IMG/VR virus record: IMGVR_UViG_3300035216_001220
Span: 1 to 39,788 of that record
Origin: a virus
DNA length: 39,788 nucleotides
Strand: one strand, 5' to 3'
Shown piece by piece: positions 17,410 to 23,511 of the stretch. The notes beneath the pieces were generated by a model. That model saw only the letters and a list, made by a program, of their open reading frames with translations, had not been told where the DNA came from and searched no databases. Position 1 is the stretch's first letter. Each line of letters opens with the position of its first letter. A program made the position numbers and the translations under genes.

Positions 17410-19470
17410 ATGACTAGACAAAATGAAATTGCTGCCAGTATAAAGTTTGCGAGAGTGGCCGGGCAATGGGGTATAAGGATAACCGACACGGGCTTCTCTA
17501 GTTGTTCCATTGATATTAAGATCGTCAGAGCTGATGGTCATAGCTACTGTAGAGACAGATTATACGAGAATATTAAGTTTGCTCAAGATGGTTCTGGTAG
17601 ATGGGGAGTTGCAAACTATTTTGCATCATTTTTAGAACGACGCAGCGAACATGACCACAAGATACAGCTGAAAGGAACAAATGAAGACAATCCTGACAAT
17701 GCCGGCATTGCTCTTAAAAGCTGGGCTATAAATGCTGGGAACGTAAACATAAGTTCTAGTTTTTCTAACTCTCAGCTCGATGGCGGAAGCGATGAGAGAG
17801 ACGATCTAAAATTTAACAATCAAGAGAGGTTCCATAGATTCAGCACGTTAGAAGGGAGAAAACAAGGTGGTGGTACACTAGATTACCAAAGTAATCCTAC
17901 GGCCGATGGTAGGAGAGCTCCTGAGGTAAGTAGCAATAATAGTGGGGCGAGTTTCCCTAAGAGTCTGAAGTTTTATGATGCAGATGGCAACGACGTAAAT
18001 GCAGAACTAATACTTGATCATCCTAATTTTTCTATAAAGAAAACGCCCTCCTTGGAAACTTTTACGATGGTGTCAACTGATGGTACTTACAAATCAAAAA
18101 CCATTAGGAACGATAAAAGCACTATTGTTTCAAAAAATCTAGTTCCAGGACTAAAGACCTTCTATGCTATACAGTTTGAGGGTAACTATCGTGGCCCAAC
18201 TAAAGTAGACGATTCAACTCTGACTATGGGAGATAGCTGCGAGGGTGACGGCATTACCAACACAACAATAACAATTGACTGCGTCTATAACATAGTACTC
18301 TCTGGCCCTCCAGACACAGTAGACCCTCCAGCACCAATACCTGACCCCCTCTTGCCTCCAACTGTCACCACTGTTACTGCCGGAGCTTCTTCTTGTCCTA
18401 CTAATCCTGACTGGAGCAATGGCTGGGCTGGAAGTTATCGCCCCAGTTGCGCTTCGAATCCTAGCACAGACAGATCACAAGAAGGCCAGGGTGGGCTAAT
18501 CCTTAATGTAAACCCTGGCGATAAAAAAAGATTTAGCTTAAGTTTTGGCGAACTCGCTGGGTCGGGTAATCCAATTAGACGACAACTTGGTTTATCAAAC
18601 TCTGTAGGTGATAAGTCTCTAGCTAACAAACTTATTACTATAAGGGTTGATTGGTACCGACAGGCGTTGTGGGCTCAAAACTTTAGTATATCTGGTAGTT
18701 GTTCTGATAGTAAAAACGGAGGTTCTACAAGTAGTAGCGGCTCTTCATACAGCACATCAATAAACCACGCAACTGCCGCGGAAGGGTCAGTTACCCAGCA
18801 ACCTCGTGAGTTTGTATTGTATAATATAGAAGGAGGCAGTACTATTGAGTTTGCCTGTTCTTCTACTCCGGGCACTCGTCCTAACCGGACAAGGTATACT
18901 GGAGAGACGGAAACAGTTACTTTATCTGGACCAACCGGAGACCCCCCTGTGATAACACGAACAGTTACTAAGACTTGTATACCACCCGGGGGTATATATG
19001 AGGAGTACGATCCATGGCCTCCCTGCCCAGAAGAGGTTGTTATAACAAAGTCCGGCGGGACTACGGCAACAGCAGTCTATAGCGATGGCGCACCTGACGG
19101 AGCTAACGATCAGTTCATCACAATAACCCTCTTAGCAGTAAGAGAGTCTGTCTTAGATATACCAATTAACTCTATAGGTATGGTGGAAGAATTACTAAGA
19201 AACGTCTGGGTAGTTGATCAAAATCCCGGAGACGCGACTGCAGATAACCTTGGTGCCGTTGACGGAAGGAGCTTGGCAGACTATCATGAGCATCCTGACA
19301 AAACTAGATTTAGAAACCCTACTACTAGGACTTCAGCAACAACACTAAGCGCCGGAGGCACCGGTATGAGCGAACTCAAGGGTCACTCTGGAGCGATGTA
19401 TCCTGGTAATATAGACTCTGCTGTAACAGCCGCAGGTAGTTCTCTTCCAATTAATCTTTCCAATATATAA
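17410..19470 (+). CDS. Adhesin-like virion protein B, paralogue of the previous gene
   Basis: 686 residues, starting 2 bases after the previous stop. It has one copy of the shared unit (residues about 18-205: GQWGIRITD, EDNPDNAGIALKSW, RFHRFSTLEG and FYDADGNDVNAELIL). A Pro-rich hinge (PPDTVDPPAPIPDPLLPP) follows at about residue 300. The C-terminal half mirrors protein A, with ITKSGGT, GAVDGRSLADYHEHPDK, RNPTTRTS and GMSELKGHSGAMY. One unit here against two in protein A points to duplication followed by unit loss or gain. Presumed virion surface protein; not recognised beyond the paralogy. Confidence 0.75.
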   Translation: MTRQNEIAASIKFARVAGQWGIRITDTGFSSCSIDIKIVRADGHSYCRDRLYENIKFAQDGSGRWGVANYFASFLERRSEHDHKIQLKGTNEDNPDNAGIALKSWAINAGNVNISSSFSNSQLDGGSDERDDLKFNNQERFHRFSTLEGRKQGGGTLDYQSNPTADGRRAPEVSSNNSGASFPKSLKFYDADGNDVNAELILDHPNFSIKKTPSLETFTMVSTDGTYKSKTIRNDKSTIVSKNLVPGLKTFYAIQFEGNYRGPTKVDDSTLTMGDSCEGDGITNTTITIDCVYNIVLSGPPDTVDPPAPIPDPLLPPTVTTVTAGASSCPTNPDWSNGWAGSYRPSCASNPSTDRSQEGQGGLILNVNPGDKKRFSLSFGELAGSGNPIRRQLGLSNSVGDKSLANKLITIRVDWYRQALWAQNFSISGSCSDSKNGGSTSSSGSSYSTSINHATAAEGSVTQQPREFVLYNIEGGSTIEFACSSTPGTRPNRTRYTGETETVTLSGPTGDPPVITRTVTKTCIPPGGIYEEYDPWPPCPEEVVITKSGGTTATAVYSDGAPDGANDQFITITLLAVRESVLDIPINSIGMVEELLRNVWVVDQNPGDATADNLGAVDGRSLADYHEHPDKTRFRNPTTRTSATTLSAGGTGMSELKGHSGAMYPGNIDSAVTAAGSSLPINLSNI

Positions 19471-19775
19471 TGTTTACAACTAGATCCTCGGGCGGTAGTA
19501 AAGCCCGAGCTCCTCGATGGTGGGGTAAGTTTGGAGAGGTGCTGCCTAAATTTCGGGCACCATTCCTTCAGCCTAAGAAGTGGAACAAAAAACTAGCATA
19601 TAAATGGATTAATGCTGTGCCAGATAAATGCCCGTTTGAGAGGCAGTTGTGGGTGGGAGAAACACTTGTGCTATATATACCGCCATTGTGCCCTCTCAAC
19701 CCATTCTCGAAGCAGCTCTATGAGATAAAGTTAGAAGCAAAGACCTATATCTACGACTTAGAGAAACTAGATTAA
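19470..19775 (+). CDS. Small protein of the Mo-dependent nitrogenase C-terminal (Mo-nitro_C) type
   Basis: 101 residues; the start ATG shares a base with the previous stop (TAATG). The core DKCPFERQLWVGETLVLYIP, then PLCPLNPFSKQLYEIKLEA and TYIYDLE, follows the pattern CPFER...IPPLCKLNP-x2-EQL...R-x-RA-x-YL of small cyanobacterial proteins named after a domain first seen next to nitrogenase genes. The name does not imply nitrogen fixation; the function of these short proteins is unknown. The basic N-terminus (about residues 1-45) is extra. It is the last gene of the late operon, and its family supports a cyanobacterial host. Family call from memory of the motif. Confidence 0.72.
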   Translation: MFTTRSSGGSKARAPRWWGKFGEVLPKFRAPFLQPKKWNKKLAYKWINAVPDKCPFERQLWVGETLVLYIPPLCPLNPFSKQLYEIKLEAKTYIYDLEKLD

Positions 19776-19789
19776 AGAGAGTTGTGGGG

Positions 19790-19818
19790 TTGACATGACG
19801 TCTTTTCCATGATATAAT
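19790..19818 (+). promoter_or_regulatory. Consensus sigma-70-type promoter
   Basis: TTGACA at 19790-19795, a 17-base spacer, and TATAAT at 19813-19818, a perfect match to the bacterial consensus. It also has TG one base before the -10 (extended -10). It drives the 308-residue gene at 19877 with a leader of about 50 bases and marks the switch from late virion genes to early or middle genes. Confidence 0.88.
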
Positions 19819-19876
19819 AACTAAGTGAGCTAAGAGAGATCTTACTCCAAAGGACCCATTACTAAAAGGATCAAGC

Positions 19877-20803
19877 ATGTCTTTTCAAATCAATACAATT
19901 GATATCTCTACAAACGCACCGTCACTAGCTCCTCTGGCCGGTCGTGAGTACAACAGTGAGTATACTTCTCTTCCAAACGCGAACCTCCCTAAAGGACTAC
20001 GTAAAGATCTCGATACTGTGTTTCAGTTCTTGACCAAAGAAGAGCTTCCCCTTGATGAAAACACCTTCCTCATCAAGTCCCGTGATAGCATCTACTTCCG
20101 TCTCTTTGGCCCCGTACTTAAAGTCGGCGCAGAAGGCGTTGAAGGTACTAAAGATGGCGAACTCTATGTTCAATGGGGTCCTCGGTTCATCCCTGTCCAG
20201 CTTGGCAAGGATGGCTTCAAGACCACAGATGGCCGAGAGATCGAAGCTGAATTCGGTTCCTATAACTTCTCTGGCAGAGGCGAAGATGCAGCTCTGTTCA
20301 TGGCAGTTGACGTAGAAGACGGACAGACCGTCCTTCCCGTCGCTGTTCGCTTTACTGACTGGGAGAATCCAGTTGAGCCCAAAGCAATGAACGCTCTTGC
20401 TAAGAAGAAGCCTGCTGATATTGTCGGCTTGCTTCAGAAAGTCACTGCTAAAGGTTCCGGTGGTGGTAATCGCATCGAGGCAACCAATGAGATTGACTTC
20501 CGCGAGCTTGACCTCAACAACCCCTACGAGGTTATTGGGTATTACCCTTGCAAGACATCTTATGGTCTGACCTACCGCATCTTGATCAATAACTGTCCCG
20601 AAGAAGGAAACATTGCAGGCGCATGGGCTCATAGCTCCATCCGTCCTCTCTTGGCAACAAAGCCAGAGATCAATCAAGAGAAGCCTGCTACGCTAACCCT
20701 GCGTAGCAAAGAAGAAATGGATAATGGACGTATTCGTATTCGCTCCACTCTGCTCCTTGCTCAGCAGGAGACAGGTGACGAAGACCTTAACTTAGACTTC
20801 TGA
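19877..20803 (+). CDS. Abundant unknown protein, possible ssDNA-binding protein
   Basis: 308 residues. No family recognised with certainty. Beta-rich body (ENTFLIKSRDSIYFRLFG, GELYVQWGPRFIPVQL), a flexible Gly-rich linker (TAKGSGGGNR, about residue 195) and an acidic tail ending DEDLNLDF. Short acidic tails of this kind are the hallmark of phage and bacterial ssDNA-binding proteins (T4 gp32, T7 gp2.5, SSB). The gene stands alone as a transcription unit between a perfect promoter and a strong terminator, and its codons favour C-ending forms more than the neighbouring virion genes, which fits high expression. SSB is an inference from tail, context and expression; other abundant early proteins are possible. 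Confidence 0.6.
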   Translation: MSFQINTIDISTNAPSLAPLAGREYNSEYTSLPNANLPKGLRKDLDTVFQFLTKEELPLDENTFLIKSRDSIYFRLFGPVLKVGAEGVEGTKDGELYVQWGPRFIPVQLGKDGFKTTDGREIEAEFGSYNFSGRGEDAALFMAVDVEDGQTVLPVAVRFTDWENPVEPKAMNALAKKKPADIVGLLQKVTAKGSGGGNRIEATNEIDFRELDLNNPYEVIGYYPCKTSYGLTYRILINNCPEEGNIAGAWAHSSIRPLLATKPEINQEKPATLTLRSKEEMDNGRIRIRSTLLLAQQETGDEDLNLDF

Positions 20804-20832
20804 TATAGATATAAAAACTTAATAGTTCTATC

Positions 20833-20863
20833 TCCCTGTGACTACAATCACGGGGATTTTTTT
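20833..20863 (+). terminator. Rho-independent terminator
   Basis: Stem TCCCTGTGA (20833-20841), loop CTACAA, stem TCACGGGGA (20848-20856) with one G-T pair, followed by a run of T to 20863. It closes the single-gene unit of the 308-residue protein. Confidence 0.88.
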
Positions 20864-20895
20864 GTTTAAAGAAAAGTTACCGCATAAAATAAAAC

Positions 20896-21078
20896 ATGGA
20901 AGAAAATGAGCTAATAGTCCCTGAGGGCTGGAGTGCTTACTCTGAAGAAAACGTTGGTTTGGTAGACCCAGGCCCACAGACCGGTGAGGATGAGTACCAT
21001 TCTCAGTACGTAGATCCTAACGGCGAGTACGGAGCAGCTAAGTCCGACGAGCCCGATGTCAGTTCTTATGGTGGCTAA
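20896..21078 (+). CDS. Small acidic protein, unknown
   Basis: 60 residues, strongly acidic and Gly/Tyr/Pro-rich (EGWSAYSEENVGLVDPGP, then EDEYHSQYVDP). No family, membrane segment or clear ribosome binding site. It sits between the terminator and a promoter, reading in the same direction as its neighbours. Such short acidic proteins are common in phage early regions, where they often bind host proteins. The function is unknown and the gene itself only moderately certain. Confidence 0.5.
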   Translation: MEENELIVPEGWSAYSEENVGLVDPGPQTGEDEYHSQYVDPNGEYGAAKSDEPDVSSYGG

Positions 21079-21084
21079 TGGCTG

Positions 21085-21113
21085 TGTACACTGGGCCTAG
21101 GCCATGATAGAAT
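21085..21113 (+). promoter_or_regulatory. Probable promoter with extended -10 and a palindrome in the spacer
   Basis: TGTACA (21085-21090), a 17-base spacer, and TAGAAT (21108-21113) preceded by TG one base upstream. The same TGTACA serves as -35 before the NTP pyrophosphatase gene. The spacer holds the perfect palindrome GGCCTAGGCC (21094-21103), a possible operator. It would drive the phosphoesterase, nrdB and the small ORFs after it. Confidence 0.5.
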
Positions 21114-21134
21114 AGCTTTATCTACAGGCCACTG

Positions 21135-21872
21135 ATGCCGGAAAACATCCTTTTAGTCTCAGACATCCACTCGCGAGATGATGCTCTTCCCCGGCTCATA
21201 GACAGTCTCTCTGCCCAACTCAACAACAAAGCCCACCTTGTTTTTCTAGGGGACTTAAATGATTGCAGAGATAAATCCTATCAAGATAAGTGCAGCTTTC
21301 AAAAGATCTACACCTTAGTTCGTCAGTTATGCGACGAAGGCTACGCCACCCTAGTCCATTCAAATCATTCACAAAATCTTTGTGACCACTATATTGGTCG
21401 AAGAAAAGTAAGAAAGAACATAATGGGGTTCAAGCACACCTTAGCAGAACTAGATGAATTAGAGGAGACATATAGAGAAGATATGATAGAGTGGCTGGAT
21501 ACCAGACCCCTCGGAGTAAGTTATACCCTAAATAACGGAAAGCATTACCATATTGCTCACGCGTACCACGACCGAAATTTAGACTACAGCGCTCCCTCTC
21601 TACTATCTCCTGACGAAGTCAATCGTACCCTAAGAGGGATAAAAACTAGCTGGCTTTACCAGGGTAAAAAATATAGCAAACACATCGGCTTCTGGCGTAA
21701 TCCCAAGAAACGAGGAGCAGTTGATAACCATGTTTTATGTGCAGGACATTGGGAACAAGTGATTGTTACCGATAATTGTGTAGTTAATGACCCAGGTGGC
21801 CACGAAACTAACGGAAGGATCGGAGTCTACAACGCTTTACAAAATGATATTACTATTTACGAAAACAAATGA
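21135..21872 (+). CDS. Calcineurin-like metallophosphoesterase
   Basis: 245 residues. The order of metal-binding motifs fits the PPP-type phosphoesterase fold: D10-x-H12 (LLVSDIHSR), G39-D40 with Asn/Asp (VFLGDLNDCRD), N77-H78 (VHSNHSQN, in place of GNHE), then a later His in YHIAHAYHD (about 141) and GH in LCAGHWEQ (about 201). It would hydrolyse a phosphoester using two metal ions; targets of phage members include protein phosphates, diadenosine polyphosphates and RNA or DNA ends. The stop overlaps the nrdB start by 4 bases (ATGA), so translation is coupled. Substrate unknown. Confidence 0.82.
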   Translation: MPENILLVSDIHSRDDALPRLIDSLSAQLNNKAHLVFLGDLNDCRDKSYQDKCSFQKIYTLVRQLCDEGYATLVHSNHSQNLCDHYIGRRKVRKNIMGFKHTLAELDELEETYREDMIEWLDTRPLGVSYTLNNGKHYHIAHAYHDRNLDYSAPSLLSPDEVNRTLRGIKTSWLYQGKKYSKHIGFWRNPKKRGAVDNHVLCAGHWEQVIVTDNCVVNDPGGHETNGRIGVYNALQNDITIYENK

Positions 21873-22864
21873 CAAGTATACTAGAACACGATCCAATGCT
21901 ATTCAAGAAAGACGGAGGTTTTGACTTCCCAGAGTTCTATGAATATTATGAGAAGGCGGTGGCCAGCGTATGGCGCCATCAAGAGGTAGCCATGGAGTCC
22001 GATCTTCGCGATTGGCAGTTCAACTCAACCCCAGAGGAGCGTAACGTTATCGCCGGGATCCTCAAGGGGTTTGTTAGTGCAGAACTAGGTATCGGCTGCT
22101 ATTGGGCTGATAAGGTCTGTTCTATTTTCCCTAAGCCAGAGATCCAATCTATGGCCCGTGCATTTAGCTTCTTTGAAACAATCCATGCCGGAGCCTATTC
22201 TTATCTCAACGATATCTTAGGTCTTGATGAGTATGACCAGTTCATCAACGATGAAATTGCACGGAGAAAAGTCGAAACTTTCTTTAGTTCCTACTCCGAT
22301 AAGGTCTCCCTAGGAGTGTTTTCTGGTGCAGGAGAAGGAGTAAGTCTATTTAGCTCTTTTTCGGTACTCTTAAGCTTCAATAAGGACGGCAGGTACAAGG
22401 GTTTAAGCCAAATCATTTCATGGAGCGCTATTGACGAACAGATCCACTCAGAAGCTGGGTGTAAATTATTCAGATATCTTGTAGAAGAGACTGGCTTATC
22501 TGCAGAGGAAGAAGAGGCCGTTTATGAGGGTTTCAGATTAGTGGTTGACAACGAAGAAGCTTTCATAGATAATATCTTTAATGGTTACAAGCTAACCACT
22601 ATAGACGCCCAAGAGTTGAAGGCTTACATAAGGAATCGTGCAAACGAGCGCCTTCTTCAACTTGGGCTTGATCAAATTTTTAAACTCTCTACCGAAGAGT
22701 TATCTAAAGCAAAATCTATTGCAGCATGGTTTGATCCTACAATCAGGGGTGCAAGTAGCCATGACTTCTTCGCTCAGTCTAAAGATGGATCAAACTACAC
22801 TGCTAAGATCTCTCAAGATTTTATGTCAGTGGACTTATCCACTCTAGAACTAGCACTTGTATGA
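21869..22864 (+). CDS. nrdB: Ribonucleotide reductase class I small subunit (beta)
   Basis: 331 residues, somewhat short for NrdB. It generates and stores the radical that the alpha subunit uses to reduce ribonucleotides. The di-iron ligands can be placed: E72 (SAELGIG), E103 and H106 (ETIHAGAY), E156 (GAGEGVSLF), E190 and H193 (DEQIHSEAG). Tyr110 stands four residues after H106, as in the E. coli radical site (E-x2-H-x3-Y), so it should be a Tyr-radical enzyme. It overlaps the phosphoesterase upstream and a 48-residue ORF downstream by 4 bases each. The partner nrdA follows after small ORFs and an HNH gene. Confidence 0.92.
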   Translation: MTSILEHDPMLFKKDGGFDFPEFYEYYEKAVASVWRHQEVAMESDLRDWQFNSTPEERNVIAGILKGFVSAELGIGCYWADKVCSIFPKPEIQSMARAFSFFETIHAGAYSYLNDILGLDEYDQFINDEIARRKVETFFSSYSDKVSLGVFSGAGEGVSLFSSFSVLLSFNKDGRYKGLSQIISWSAIDEQIHSEAGCKLFRYLVEETGLSAEEEEAVYEGFRLVVDNEEAFIDNIFNGYKLTTIDAQELKAYIRNRANERLLQLGLDQIFKLSTEELSKAKSIAAWFDPTIRGASSHDFFAQSKDGSNYTAKISQDFMSVDLSTLELALV

Positions 22865-23007
22865 TTAAAGAACCTCGCTACGAACCAAGAATTAGGCAAT
22901 GGATAGTAGAATACAGCGACCGTGCCCATTACTTTGCTGATGGGGAAACGGCTGAAGACTTCTATCTACTCAACAAAGCACGATACAATGAAACCAAGAA
23001 CCCCTGA
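22861..23007 (+). CDS. Small hypothetical protein after nrdB
   Basis: 48 residues (starts MIKEPRYEPRIRQWIVEYSD, ends NETKNP). The ATG overlaps the nrdB stop by 4 bases (ATGATT), which implies coupled translation and supports a real gene. It is charged and aromatic, with W-I-V-E-Y-S-D-R-A-H-Y-F-A resembling short cyanophage proteins that begin with a beta strand carrying a modified substrate-like loop. Function unknown. Confidence 0.6.
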   Translation: MIKEPRYEPRIRQWIVEYSDRAHYFADGETAEDFYLLNKARYNETKNP

Positions 23008-23125
23008 AGTGAACCAAGAGCTCCTAAAACAGGCAACAGGAGCACTATATTTAATCACAGATCCTAGATCAGAAATCTTCTTAAAGAAAAATGAGCGACT
23101 ACAAAGTACCAGACGGGTGGTCTGA
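22988..23125 (+). CDS. Possible small ORF overlapping the HNH gene start
   Basis: 45 residues from the ATG at 22988 (MKPRTPEVNQELLKQATGAL...). It overlaps the previous ORF by 20 bases and the HNH endonuclease by 35. The amphipathic sequence is plausible and it fills an otherwise uncovered gap, but there is no ribosome binding site or family to confirm it. Confidence 0.35.
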   Translation: MKPRTPEVNQELLKQATGALYLITDPRSEIFLKKNERLQSTRRVV

Positions 23126-23450
23126 TTTTGCTGAACAATGGAAACAATGGAAAAAGTCTCCATATTCTGTAAGCAACAAGGGCCGGATCAAAAGAGACGG
23201 AGAGATCCGTGCTCCTAGAGATGATAGCCGAGGACATTATAGAGTCAATCTGACCTATGATGGCAAGAGAGAGGAACCTAAGATCCATCAGATGGTCATG
23301 GACCTCTTCGGCCCTTCTAAGCCCTCTGGTAGCCCTGTTATAATGCATAAGAACAATAACGGGCAAGACAATAAGATCTCCAACCTCAAATGGGGCACGA
23401 GACAACAAAACACTCAAGATGCCTATGACGACGGCCTCATTGACAAATAA
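23091..23450 (+). CDS. HNH endonuclease of the NUMOD4/HNH_3 type, likely homing
   Basis: 119 residues. The N-terminus (SDFAEQWKQWKKSPYSVSNK, then GRIKR) is the NUMOD4 signature seen in phage homing endonucleases. The HNH part gives IHQMVMDLFG, then IMHKNNNGQDNKISNLKWGT, then NTQDAYDDG. It nicks or cuts DNA at a site usually in a neighbouring conserved gene. Its place between nrdB and nrdA, both classic homing targets, suggests it spreads with the RNR locus. No intron is visible: nrdA and nrdB read through without interruption. Confidence 0.85.
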   Translation: MSDYKVPDGWSDFAEQWKQWKKSPYSVSNKGRIKRDGEIRAPRDDSRGHYRVNLTYDGKREEPKIHQMVMDLFGPSKPSGSPVIMHKNNNGQDNKISNLKWGTRQQNTQDAYDDGLIDK

Positions 23451-23454
23451 TCAA

Positions 23455-23489
23455 TCTATCGATTAAAGATAGAAAAATTTTGGTATAAT
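23455..23489 (+). promoter_or_regulatory. Promoter -10 with a hairpin before nrdA
   Basis: TATAAT at 23484-23489, 22 bases before the nrdA start. A -35 at the normal distance is poor (AT-rich). Just upstream a short hairpin (TCTATC, loop GATTAAA, GATAGA) is followed by AAAATTTT; it may be a weak terminator of the nrdB unit or part of promoter control. Confidence 0.5.
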
Positions 23490-23511
23490 AGACTAACAAG
23501 CCACTTTAAAT

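Noticed and set aside
19470-19775. A nitrogen-fixation role for the Mo-nitro_C protein
   Set aside because: The domain name is historical; short stand-alone members occur in cyanobacteria without nitrogenase and no nif gene is present.
19997-20677. Long minus-strand frame (226 codons) opposite the possible SSB gene
   Set aside because: It has no ribosome binding site or recognisable family and lies fully inside a gene with perfect promoter and terminator; long antisense frames follow from its codon use.
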